Shown: in pieces, positions 8,557 to 16,666 of the stretch
Position numbering within the stretch: the first letter of the stretch is position 1
Layout: every line of letters begins with the position of its first letter
Origin: Chloroflexi bacterium SZAS-1
GTDB lineage: Bacteria > Chloroflexota > Chloroflexia > Chloroflexales > Roseiflexaceae
Assembly: GCA_018266315.1 (NCBI GenBank)
Contig: JAFEAS010000170.1
Span: 1 to 35,600, forward strand
Direction of reading: 5' to 3'
DNA length: 35,600 nucleotides
Program-made: the position numbers and the translations under genes
Notes under the pieces: generated by a model
Told to the model about the DNA's origin: nothing
The model's input: only the letters and a program-made list of their open reading frames with translations
Database searches by the model: none

Positions 8557-9888
8557 TTAATAGCCTTCGGGCGTGCGATAAGTCAGATCGTCGAAGCGGG
8601 TTGTCGCCGCATCGAAGCGCATCGGGACGACGCCGATCGGGCCATTGCGGTGCTTGGCGATATGCAGCTCGGCAATGCCTTTTTTGTCGGTATCTTTGTC
8701 ATACAGCTCCTCGCGGTAGATGAACATCACAATGTCGGCATCCTGCTCAATCGAGCCAGACTCACGCAGGTCGCTGAGCATAGGTACGTGCGAGGTGCGG
8801 CCTTCCACAGCGCGCGAAAGTTGTGAGAGCGCGATGACGGGCACGTTCAGCTCGCGGGCCAGCGCTTTGAGTCCACGCGAGATTTCGCTTACCTCTTGCA
8901 CGCGGTTTTCGCTGCGTTTGCCAGCCATCAGCTGCAAATAGTCGATGATAATAATATCCACGCCATATTGCGATTGCAGGCGGCGCGCTTTGCTGCGCAC
9001 TTCCATAATGGTCTGGCCCGGCGTATCTTCGATATAGATCGGCACTGCCGCCAGCCGCGCCATTGAGCTCATCACGACCTGTAGCTCGGTTTCGCCAACG
9101 TGCCCGGTGCGCAGGCGGTGCGTGTCGATCCGCGAGTCCATTGCCAGTAAGCGCTGCACCAGCTGGTCGCGGCTCATTTCCAGGCTGAAGATGCCAACGT
9201 TGCGCTGGTTGCGTAGCGCAATGTTGTAGGCCAGGCTGAGCACAAAGCTGGTTTTCCCCACACTTGGGCGTGCAGCCAGGATGATCAGGTCGGATTGTTG
9301 CAAGCCGCCGGTGATCTCATCGAGGTCGCGAAAGCCGGTGGGTACGCCTACTACTTCGCCGCGATGCTCTTGCAGGTAGTTAATCTGCTCGTAGTACGAG
9401 TCGATTACCTGGCTGATGGGCACAAAATCCTGGGTTGCGCGGCGCTGCGAAATATCGAACAGCGTTTGTTCGGCCCGGTCGAGCGTATCTTCGAGATCGT
9501 CCTGCTCGTTATAGCCCAGCGCTGCGATCTTGCCGCCGGCTTGAATCAGCTTGCGCAGCAGGGCGGTGCGCTCGATGATGCGGGCGTAATATTCAACATG
9601 GTACGAGGTTGGTACGGTATCGACGAGGTCGCTCAGGTAGGCCACGCCGCCAATGCCTTCCAGCCGGTCGCGGCGGCGCAGCTCTTCGGCGACGGTGCGG
9701 GTATCGGGCGGGATGCGCGCGTTGTAGCAAGCTAGCATCGCCTCGTAGATCTGCGCGTGCCGTTCAACATAGAAAAATTCAGGCACGAGCCAGGGCGCAA
9801 CGGCAACAATGGCCTCACGATTCAGCAGAATCGAGCCAAGCGTTGCTTTTTCAGCCTCGATGCTATGCGGCAAATCGGGATGGGTCAT
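8557..9888 (-). CDS. dnaB: Replicative DNA helicase DnaB
   Basis: A hexameric 5'-3' helicase that unwinds DNA at the replication fork. The 443-aa length is normal with no intein. The N-terminal domain opens with PHSIEAEKATLGSILLN, the classical DnaB start. The RecA-like C-domain has Walker A ARPSVGKTS (about 207-214), Walker B IIIIDYLQLM (about 313-322) and the conserved LSQLSRAVEGR and DLRESGSIEQDADIV stretches. A GAAAGG Shine-Dalgarno lies upstream of the ATG. The gene follows rplI, a pairing common in bacteria. Its 221-nt upstream gap carries a DnaA box and a palindrome, suggesting control by the initiator. Confidence 0.97.
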   Translation of the reverse strand: MTHPDLPHSIEAEKATLGSILLNREAIVAVAPWLVPEFFYVERHAQIYEAMLACYNARIPPDTRTVAEELRRRDRLEGIGGVAYLSDLVDTVPTSYHVEYYARIIERTALLRKLIQAGGKIAALGYNEQDDLEDTLDRAEQTLFDISQRRATQDFVPISQVIDSYYEQINYLQEHRGEVVGVPTGFRDLDEITGGLQQSDLIILAARPSVGKTSFVLSLAYNIALRNQRNVGIFSLEMSRDQLVQRLLAMDSRIDTHRLRTGHVGETELQVVMSSMARLAAVPIYIEDTPGQTIMEVRSKARRLQSQYGVDIIIIDYLQLMAGKRSENRVQEVSEISRGLKALARELNVPVIALSQLSRAVEGRTSHVPMLSDLRESGSIEQDADIVMFIYREELYDKDTDKKGIAELHIAKHRNGPIGVVPMRFDAATTRFDDLTYRTPEGY

Positions 9889-9951
9889 GTCTGCGCCTTT
9901 CAGCAGTTATACCCATGGTCTACGCAGCTCGTTGACAAGTCGTCCCCAAAA

Positions 9952-9960
9952 TTATCCACA
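9952..9960. promoter_or_regulatory. Consensus DnaA box upstream of dnaB
   Basis: TTATCCACA matches the strict 9-mer DnaA box exactly and lies 64 nt upstream of the dnaB start codon. Only one perfect box was seen, so this looks like a regulatory site and not an origin. Function is inferred from the motif and position. Confidence 0.55.
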
Positions 9961-9972
9961 AGCCCCATAGAC

Positions 9973-10015
9973 GCGATAATGTGCCACACCAGGCGTGGGT
10001 GTGACACATTATCGC
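9973..10015. repeat. 18-bp near-perfect palindrome in the rplI-dnaB gap
   Basis: The arms 9973-9990 and 9998-10015 pair at 17 of 18 positions around a 7-nt loop. No T run follows on the minus strand, so it could be an rplI mRNA 3' end stabiliser, a factor-dependent terminator or an operator for dnaB. It lies 12 nt from the DnaA box. Confidence 0.75.
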
Positions 10016-10109
10016 ATGTCTGTGCTACGAATTCTTGGTTACATCAGGTGAATGTTGTACGAATTTAGCTCGTAAACGTATTCACCATCTAACCTGCCTT
10101 TAAGTGTCG

Positions 10110-10598
10110 CTACTCGGCGGCATCAGGGTCGGGCGGCAGCTCGATTGCGCCAGCCTCGCCCTCGACCACGACATTGATCACCGGCTCTAGGCCCGCCATA
10201 AGGTGAACCTTGACCGGGTAAATACCAATGCGCTTGATCGGCTCTTCCAGATCGATGCGGCGGCGATCGACTTCGACGCCGGTTTGCTGCTGCAATTTCT
10301 CGGCAATGTCGGCGCTTGTCACCGAGCCGTACAGCCGGTCGAGCTCGCCCACGCGTGCGACGAAGCGCAGGGTTTGGCCGCTAATGCGTGCGGCCAGCGC
10401 CTCAGCATCCTTGCGGGCAGCCTGCACGCGCTTCTGGTTGGCGGCGATGCGCTCTTCGGCCTGCTTTACCTGGCCGCGCGTGGCGAGCACGGCGAATCCC
10501 TTGGGCAGCAGATAGTTGCGGCCATAGCCGCCCGATACTTCCTTGACTTCGCCCGATTTACCGAGCTTCTCAACATCCTGCACCAGCAGGACTTTCAT
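10110..10598 (-). CDS. rplI: 50S ribosomal protein L9
   Basis: L9 binds 23S rRNA near the L1 stalk and helps keep reading frame. The family start MKVLLVQDVEKLGKSGEV and the Gly-rich GGYGRNYLLPKGFA block are present, followed by the long connecting helix (about 42-75) and the C-terminal RNA-binding domain. At 162 aa it is slightly longer than the common ~150, with an acidic tail (LPPDPDAAE). The start was set at 10598 because the fold begins there and GGGA lies 6 nt upstream; a second ATG four codons earlier (10610) cannot be excluded. Its leader (10611-10708) has small hairpins. Confidence 0.96.
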   Translation of the reverse strand: MKVLLVQDVEKLGKSGEVKEVSGGYGRNYLLPKGFAVLATRGQVKQAEERIAANQKRVQAARKDAEALAARISGQTLRFVARVGELDRLYGSVTSADIAEKLQQQTGVEVDRRRIDLEEPIKRIGIYPVKVHLMAGLEPVINVVVEGEAGAIELPPDPDAAE

Positions 10599-10714
10599 TT
10601 TGTTTCCCATGATCGAATATGTTCCTTCATCAACCCACGACGTAGCAGCGTGTTAGCCGCTACCGGCTCAGAGGGGGCGCAGCCAGTGGCTGCTCGCGAA
10701 TAACAGCGCGGGCT

Positions 10715-10743
10715 ATGATACCATAGGCGTGGCTGGTACGCAA
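10715..10743 (-). promoter_or_regulatory. Candidate sigma-70-type promoter for rplI
   Basis: Read on the minus strand: TTGCGT (10743-10738), 17-bp spacer, TATCAT (10720-10715). This predicts a transcript start near 10708 and a leader of about 110 nt containing a GCAGCC/GGCTGC hairpin (10682-10696). The match is by eye. Confidence 0.45.
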
Positions 10744-10839
10744 TGGTATGATCCTCCTGAGAGCCGTGTAAAATTTGGTGGCGGGCACGAGGCGGCTAAG
10801 CCAGAAAAGCCAGGAATACATCGGCCCTCAGGTGTTTGC

Positions 10840-10868
10840 TTGCGCCACATTTGGAGTTGAGGCATACT
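10840..10868 (+). promoter_or_regulatory. Candidate promoter for the hybrid sensor gene
   Basis: TTGCGC, 17-bp spacer, CATACT, about 175 nt upstream of the regulator start. It is the only reasonable -35/-10 pair seen in the gap 10611-11042, which otherwise holds no gene I can support. The gap separates divergent genes. Confidence 0.3.
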
Positions 10869-11042
10869 ACCTATTCTGGGTGGGGGCATATGTCGCGCGT
10901 CCCGCTATCGGTACTTCTGCAATCTACGAATTTGCCTGACCTTTAGTGCAGCAGTTCAATCCGGAACATCGGCGCTTCTGGCTTATGGCGGCTCAGGGGA
11001 TAGATGGATTGATGGTGCTCATGAATCAAAGGAGATCATGTT

Positions 11043-14000
11043 ATGCCTGACCATCAGCGCAATGGGCCGCTTACAATCGGCGTACTGACAGGCTGGCAGT
11101 ATTATTGGACTGCAACGCCACTCAGTTATCTCGACCCGCTCATACGCGGCATGTGTCTGGCTGCGAATCATCTCGGCTGCCGCCTGCTCCTCGGATGCGG
11201 TATGGGAAGTTCGGCCACCACGAGCGACCCATTGCGCCCGGCATGGCCTGTCCCCTCGCCCGAGACCGATTTTGTGCCGGTTGGCCCCTGGAATACCGAT
11301 GGCCTGATTGCGATTACTCCGCTACACATAACCGAGCGCTCGCGCGAAATCCACACGATGATCGCTGCTGGTCATCCGGTACTATTTGTCGGTTCCGGTG
11401 AGCACGGCCTTACCCTGGCTGCCGATAACACTGCTGGTATTCTTGAGGCAATGTGCCACCTTGTGAATCATGGTCATCGCAGTATTGCCTTTATTGCTGG
11501 TAGCCCAGAGGATCTGGATGGCGATAGCGGCGACCGCTTGCGTGCCTACCAGGCGGCCGTGCAGATTCATGGGCTGCTGGACGATGCCAGGTTAGTCGCC
11601 TATGGTCGGCATGTTGCTGCAACGGGCTATACGGCGATGCGCGAGATTCTGGCGAGCGGGGCATTGTTCAGCGCAGTGCTGGCGAGCAACGACGAGTCGG
11701 CGTTGGGGGCGATTCAAGCGCTAGCAGAGGCTGGGTACCGCATTCCCCAGGACGTAGCCGTGATTGGATTCGACGACCGGCCAGAGAGTGCGGTGCAGAC
11801 GCCAGCGCTCAGTAGTGTTCGGGTTCCCTTGTTTCGGATGGGATATCGCGCGGTGGAACTGCTCATTCAAGGCATTAACGGTGAGGCTTTGCCTAGCGAG
11901 CCCATCCGCATACCAACCCGCCTGATACCTCGGGAGTCGTGTGGCTGTGGCCGCGAGCCAGGTCGTGCCGGAGTGCCAGCTTCGGCGGTGCGCCGGGCAG
12001 CAGCGGATGTTGAGCCTGGGCGCAGGGATATTGTACCAACGATGACGGCTGCGGTTCTTGCTGGCACCCAGGGTGCAGTTGAAGCGGCGGTCGAAGCTTC
12101 CTGTCGGCGCCTGGCTGACGCGCTAGCGGTGTATGGTACCCAGGCGGAATATGGCCTGTTTGACGAGACGCTCAACGCGATTCTACAAGATGATACCTTC
12201 GCGCAGGAAGATGCCTATGCCTGGCAGGCGGCGATCTCGGTGCTTATGCAGACAGGTGCGCCCCAACCAGCGCTACCCGAGCTACTCGACCGTGCGCGGG
12301 TGACGATTAGTGAGTACATGCAGCGGCAGCATCAGCGGTTTGTTGTTAACGAGCATTGGGCTACTAATCGTATGCATGTACTGACCGCACAGCTACTTAC
12401 GGCACTGGAAGAAACGCGCGTATTTGAGATACTGGCCCAACACCTGCCGCCGCTCGGAATTACGCGTGCCTGGCTGGCGTTGTTCGACGACCAGGTTGAC
12501 CCACTTGCCTGGTGCAGCGTTCGCAGCCTCACGTCACCGGATTCGCCAGCGATTCGCTGTCTTAGCCGCGATTTCCCGCCCGTGGAGCTGCTGCCTACCA
12601 CCGAAGCCTTCAGCCTGGCATTGCTGCCACTGGTTAACCCACGCGGGCAGCTGGGCTTTGTGGCCTTCGATAGCGATAACCTGCACCTCTATGGCGCAAT
12701 TGTGCAGCAGCTGGCGGCTGCGTTACATACCACTCAGCTGTATCTCGAAGCGATGGAAGGTCGGCGATTGGCCGAAGAGGCCGACCAGCTCAAAAGCCGC
12801 TTTCTTTCGACCGTTAGCCACGAGCTGCGCACACCGCTAAATCTGATTGTGGGCCTGAGTAGCATGCTCTTGCGCGCATCTGATCAGAGCGTCGGCTTCT
12901 CACCCGAAACCTCCCGGGATGATCTTGAACGGATTAACGCCAATGCCCAGCACCTTGGTGGGCTAATTGGTGATGTGCTGGATTTAGCCAGCAGCAACGC
13001 TGGGCAGCTACGCCTGGCGAATGAGTATGTAGATTTGAGCGAGATTCTGCGGATGGCTGCGGAGACCGGAGGCCGCCTGGCGCGCGACAAGGGCCTGGCC
13101 TGGCGCGCGAGCATACCCGATAGCGGGCCGTGGGTCTGGGGTGATCGCACACGACTGCGGCAGGTAGCACTTAATCTAATCAGTAATGCGATCAAGTTTA
13201 CCAGGCAGGGGCTGGTGAGCCTGACACTGGAAACAGGTGCTACTTCCGTGCGCGTCAGCATTAGCGATAGTGGGCTGGGCATCCCACCAGAGGAACATAA
13301 CGCGATCTTCAGCGAATTTCGACGTTCCGACCGTAGCGTTACGCATGGCTACGGCGGCCTGGGCCTGGGCCTGTCGATCTGCAAGCGCCTGGTCGAGCTT
13401 CATGGCGGGGCAATTGGCGTACACTCGACCGGCCATGAGGGTGATGGCTCGACGTTCTTCTTTACCCTGCCAACAGTGTCACTCCCAGCCGCGCCAGTAG
13501 AGAAACTCACTAGCCCGACGAATGGGACGGAGTGTATTCTGGTGCTCACCGCGCCTGGTGGTAGCGGGCAGCGCCTGCAAGAGCACCTGAGCCAGCGCGG
13601 TTTTGACGTTCAGCTGGCGCTGGTTGCCGAATCTGCCGATTGGTCGGCGCACCTGGTAGCCGCCTTGCCTAGCGCCATTGTGCTCGATATGACCAGCGAG
13701 CCGGCCCATGGCTGGGAAACCTTGAAAGTGCTCAAAAGCAACCCAAGAACGCAGGACATTCCAGTACTATTTTATGCGCTGGCGCAAGATAATGGATCGG
13801 TGTTAGAGCTGGATTATCTTACCAAGCCGATCGAACTGGCCAAGCTGACGCAGGCGATCGACCAGAACTGGTTATCTGGTAGTAGTGATCAGTCGACCAG
13901 AGCCGTGCTGGTTGTCGATGACGATCTCAATACGCTTGATATGCACAGCCGGATCATCCAATCACACTGGCCCAAAGTGCAGGTGCTGACCGCCAAAAAT

Positions 14001-14609
14001 GGCCGAGAAGCTTTGGATATTCTACAGCAGGTGCGCGTTGATCTGGTGCTGTTGGATTTGATGATGCCCGAGATCGATGGGTTTGGCGTCTTAGAGGCTA
14101 TGCGGCAGCTCGAAGCGACGCGTGCTGTTCCGGTGATTGTTCTTACCGGGCAGGTGTTGAGTCAGCACGATATGGCACGGCTCAATCAGGGCGTAGCCGC
14201 AGTGATGAGCAAAGGTATGTTCAATGCAGGTGAAACCTTAGCACACCTCGATGCAGCGCTCGAACGCCGTCGCAAACTGGGGGGTGAGGCGCAGCGCCTG
14301 GTGCGGGCGGCTATGGCCTATGTCCACGAACATTATGCCGAACCGCTTACACGCCAGGATCTTGCGCGGCACGTTAATATGGCGGAAGACTACTTAACCA
14401 GCTGTTTCCACAAAGAAGTTGGAATGGCTCCGATCGCGTATCTGAATCGTTATCGCGTCAATCAGGCGAAGTTGCTGCTTAAGCAGGGCGATGCAAGCAT
14501 CACCGATATTGCGCTGGCGGTCGGGTTTGCGGATCGAGGCTATTTCAGCCGGGTCTTCCGGCGCGAGGTTGGGATGTCGCCTGAAGCCTACCGGCGTACA
14601 CCGGGGTAG
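11043..14609 (+). CDS. Hybrid one-protein two-component regulator: LacI-type sugar-binding domain, histidine kinase, receivers, AraC HTH
   Basis: A 1188-aa protein with AAAGGAGA just upstream and no signal peptide or TM segment, so it is cytoplasmic. Residues about 10-297 are a LacI/GalR-like periplasmic-binding fold without the LacI HTH (GYRIPQDVAVIGFDD, then the closing SCGCG). A GAF-like or helical region leads to the kinase: H-box FLSTVSHELRTPLN (H593), N-box NLISNAIKFT (about 709), and G-boxes DSGLGIPPEE and GGLGLGLSICKR (about 770). A degenerate receiver (about 828-945) keeps VLDM and TKP but lacks the N-terminal acidic pair. A full receiver follows (VVDDD; phospho-acceptor D1005 in LLDLMMPEIDG). 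Residues about 1085-1188 are an AraC-type double HTH ending in GYFSRVFRREVGMSPEAYR. It probably senses an imported sugar and activates the transport/glucanase genes downstream; ligand and target are inferred from position. Confidence 0.93.
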   Translation: MPDHQRNGPLTIGVLTGWQYYWTATPLSYLDPLIRGMCLAANHLGCRLLLGCGMGSSATTSDPLRPAWPVPSPETDFVPVGPWNTDGLIAITPLHITERSREIHTMIAAGHPVLFVGSGEHGLTLAADNTAGILEAMCHLVNHGHRSIAFIAGSPEDLDGDSGDRLRAYQAAVQIHGLLDDARLVAYGRHVAATGYTAMREILASGALFSAVLASNDESALGAIQALAEAGYRIPQDVAVIGFDDRPESAVQTPALSSVRVPLFRMGYRAVELLIQGINGEALPSEPIRIPTRLIPRESCGCGREPGRAGVPASAVRRAAADVEPGRRDIVPTMTAAVLAGTQGAVEAAVEASCRRLADALAVYGTQAEYGLFDETLNAILQDDTFAQEDAYAWQAAISVLMQTGAPQPALPELLDRARVTISEYMQRQHQRFVVNEHWATNRMHVLTAQLLTALEETRVFEILAQHLPPLGITRAWLALFDDQVDPLAWCSVRSLTSPDSPAIRCLSRDFPPVELLPTTEAFSLALLPLVNPRGQLGFVAFDSDNLHLYGAIVQQLAAALHTTQLYLEAMEGRRLAEEADQLKSRFLSTVSHELRTPLNLIVGLSSMLLRASDQSVGFSPETSRDDLERINANAQHLGGLIGDVLDLASSNAGQLRLANEYVDLSEILRMAAETGGRLARDKGLAWRASIPDSGPWVWGDRTRLRQVALNLISNAIKFTRQGLVSLTLETGATSVRVSISDSGLGIPPEEHNAIFSEFRRSDRSVTHGYGGLGLGLSICKRLVELHGGAIGVHSTGHEGDGSTFFFTLPTVSLPAAPVEKLTSPTNGTECILVLTAPGGSGQRLQEHLSQRGFDVQLALVAESADWSAHLVAALPSAIVLDMTSEPAHGWETLKVLKSNPRTQDIPVLFYALAQDNGSVLELDYLTKPIELAKLTQAIDQNWLSGSSDQSTRAVLVVDDDLNTLDMHSRIIQSHWPKVQVLTAKNGREALDILQQVRVDLVLLDLMMPEIDGFGVLEAMRQLEATRAVPVIVLTGQVLSQHDMARLNQGVAAVMSKGMFNAGETLAHLDAALERRRKLGGEAQRLVRAAMAYVHEHYAEPLTRQDLARHVNMAEDYLTSCFHKEVGMAPIAYLNRYRVNQAKLLLKQGDASITDIALAVGFADRGYFSRVFRREVGMSPEAYRRTPG

Positions 14610-15230
14610 TTGTTTATTATAATCTGAGTACAGATTGGGATGGGCCAGTGCTCGCCTATGCCGACTGCAACGATCGCTCAGAAATGTCCCCCTAGCTCTC
14701 GTTTTTCTCCAAGCCAACCCCCTACCGGATCGCTAAAATAAGGATTGAGCAGTGACAGCGATAATCGGTGGTATGCGGCAACCGTATGGCGCTGACGCTG
14801 GAACAAATCGCGGGGTTGGCACGCGTCTTTATGCTCGACGACCTCCTGCACCTTCAACGAACAGCTTAACGTGCGACACCCTGCGCGTGAGTACGTGCTA
14901 AAGATGATTTGCGAGTACGGCTATCATGCTGTTCTCGCTGTTTTGGCACTTGCATTCCAGCATCTCCATACCTATTCCCTGAACGACCGCTACATTCCAC
15001 CATAGTTCGGCCCGCGTGTATCGCAAGGGGCGCCGCGATGCGTACCTGTCTTTGCTATGCCCTACGTTACAGCACACCGAATTGTGCCAGAGGCAAGTTT
15101 ACAAGGAGGTGAACGATTACTCAAACTGATACTGATCGGAGCAGCGTGCGGCGCTACTGAGCCGTGCAGATCCTGTTCAAGCCAGCTTATTGCGAAAGCA
15201 GCTACAGCAGAAAGATCGTGGAGGAGTGTG
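14610..15230 (+). other. 621-nt gap before the ABC operon, no supported gene
   Basis: Only short open stretches are present, none with family features. A small frame at about 14871-15005 (GTG start, 44 codons, AVLAVLALAFQHLHTYSLND) has no clear ribosome site and no recognisable relative. At 15103-15112 there is a perfect AAGGAGGTGA with no ATG, GTG or TTG at a usable distance behind it. The region should hold the promoter and AraC-type operators of the operon, and parts may be gene debris. Confidence 0.5.
14618..14636 (+). promoter_or_regulatory. TATAAT overlapping a 16-bp perfect dyad after the regulator gene
   Basis: TATAAT (14618-14623) overlaps AATCTG-AGTA-CAGATT (14621-14636), a perfect inverted repeat. 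It may be an operator-covered -10 element for the transport operon, or a small hairpin ending the regulator mRNA. No good -35 was found, and the distance to the first operon gene is about 600 nt. Confidence 0.25.
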
Positions 15231-16592
15231 ATGTACAAACGAAGTTCGGTCTTCATTGGCGTGATGGTTGTTCTGGCATTACTCTTAGCGGCGTGTGGCG
15301 GTTCGGCTGCGCCAGCACCGTCATCAAGCGGTGGCGCAACGGCGGCACCGGCGGCGCAGGCTCCAGCGGCAGGGGAAAAAGTAACTCTGAAAGTGCTCAT
15401 TCACCAGAATCCCCCGATGGTCGATTTCATGAATAAGTTCAATGAGCAGTTCCAGGCCAAGTACCCCAACATTACCGTAGATATGTCGGTTGTGAACGCG
15501 AATGATCTGAGCACAGTTACGCAGACGCGTCTGACCGCTAACGATGTCGACGTGATCGACATGTTTGGCTTTTCCAATGCGGCCCAGCCTTATATGAAGA
15601 ATGTGACTGCGCCCAACTGGCAGACGCTGATTGACGCGGGCCTGCTGATGGATCTCTCCGATCAGCCATTCATTAAGAACTACGATGCGTCTGCTATTAA
15701 GGACGCGGGCACATATAACGGCAAGGTATACCAGATCAATCTTGGGCGTGTCTCCTACAGCGGTGTCTACTACAACAAGGATTTATTCGAAAAGAACAAT
15801 GTGAAAGTTCCTACTACGTGGAGCGAACTGGTCGCAGCGTGCGAGACGTTTAAGAAGGCCAATATTGCGTGTATGACCGCTGGAGGTAAGGACGGGTGGC
15901 CAATCTTCGTCGGCGCATATGGCTTGCTTGGTGCTGTGTACCCAGATCAGGCCAAACTGGTTGAGGGCCTGTGGACGGGTGGTACCAAGTGGAACGATGC
16001 CAAGTCGTTGGATATGTGGAAGAAGATGAAAGCCTATGCCCAGGATATGATGGAGGCGGGCGCGAGTGGTATCGCCGGTGATGCAGCACCTGGGCGTTTT
16101 GCCTCGGGCGCGGTGGCAATGTTCCCCGGTGGCACGTGGTATGGTGCCGCAATTGATTCGGCACAGCCGTCATTCAAGTGGGGGTATATCCCGTTCCCGG
16201 GTGGCGATAACGCCGACGATAACAAATACCTGTTTGGTAAGTACGATCAGGGCTGGGTTGTGGCGGGCAAGACTGCCAACAAAGACGCTGCAATGAAGTA
16301 CCTGACCGAATTCTCGGAGCCGGCCAACTACCAGGCGTTTGCCAATGCGGTGGGCTTCATTCCAACTCAACCAGGCGCCAAGCTAAGCACCGCAATCGGC
16401 CAGGAGGTTGCGCCATACCTCGCCAACTTCCGTGTTGGCTACGAGCAGTATTGGGTCGCGCCCAAGGGTGCTGGCCAGTATGCCAACCCCTATGCCTCGT
16501 ACTATAAGCCCTTCGGCACGTATGACGATGCCCAGACAGTCGCCGATAAGGTTCAGGCAGACCTGCAATCTGGCCTTGATGCCAATAAGTAG
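15231..16592 (+). CDS. ABC sugar transporter, family 1 solute-binding lipoprotein
   Basis: A 453-aa extracellular binding protein for a carbohydrate importer. The signal peptide ends in a lipobox (LALLLAACGG, lipidated C22), then an Ala/Ser/Pro linker to about residue 45. The family-1 fold follows: TLKVLIHQNPPMVDFMNKF, KVYQINLGRVSYSGVYYNKD and the late GQEVAPYLANFRVGY segment. The start at 15231 is set by GGAGGAG 6 nt upstream and by the signal peptide; the open frame back to 15057 adds a non-signal tail. It is the first gene of the importer operon, separated from the permeases by a strong hairpin. Neighbouring glucanases make beta-1,3-gluco-oligosaccharides the likely ligand, but this is inference. 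Confidence 0.95.
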   Translation: MYKRSSVFIGVMVVLALLLAACGGSAAPAPSSSGGATAAPAAQAPAAGEKVTLKVLIHQNPPMVDFMNKFNEQFQAKYPNITVDMSVVNANDLSTVTQTRLTANDVDVIDMFGFSNAAQPYMKNVTAPNWQTLIDAGLLMDLSDQPFIKNYDASAIKDAGTYNGKVYQINLGRVSYSGVYYNKDLFEKNNVKVPTTWSELVAACETFKKANIACMTAGGKDGWPIFVGAYGLLGAVYPDQAKLVEGLWTGGTKWNDAKSLDMWKKMKAYAQDMMEAGASGIAGDAAPGRFASGAVAMFPGGTWYGAAIDSAQPSFKWGYIPFPGGDNADDNKYLFGKYDQGWVVAGKTANKDAAMKYLTEFSEPANYQAFANAVGFIPTQPGAKLSTAIGQEVAPYLANFRVGYEQYWVAPKGAGQYANPYASYYKPFGTYDDAQTVADKVQADLQSGLDANK

Positions 16593-16607
16593 CTGTCTGC
16601 ACTCCGG

Positions 16608-16641
16608 TCACGGCTGCTCGCCTTTCGGCGAGCAGCCGTGA
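16608..16641 (+). other. Intercistronic 15-bp perfect hairpin between binding protein and permeases
   Basis: The arms 16608-16622 and 16627-16641 are exact complements around a TTTC loop, 15 nt after the binding-protein stop and 26 nt before the permease start. No T run follows, so it probably protects the upstream mRNA end or partly blocks read-through, giving more binding protein than permease, as seen between malE and malF in enterobacteria. Confidence 0.8.
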
Positions 16642-16666
16642 GTAGCATGCAGCGTGGAGGTGTAGT

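Noticed and set aside
15057-15230. N-terminal extension of the sugar-binding protein
   Set aside because: The signal peptide and lipobox begin at 15231 with GGAGGAG just upstream.
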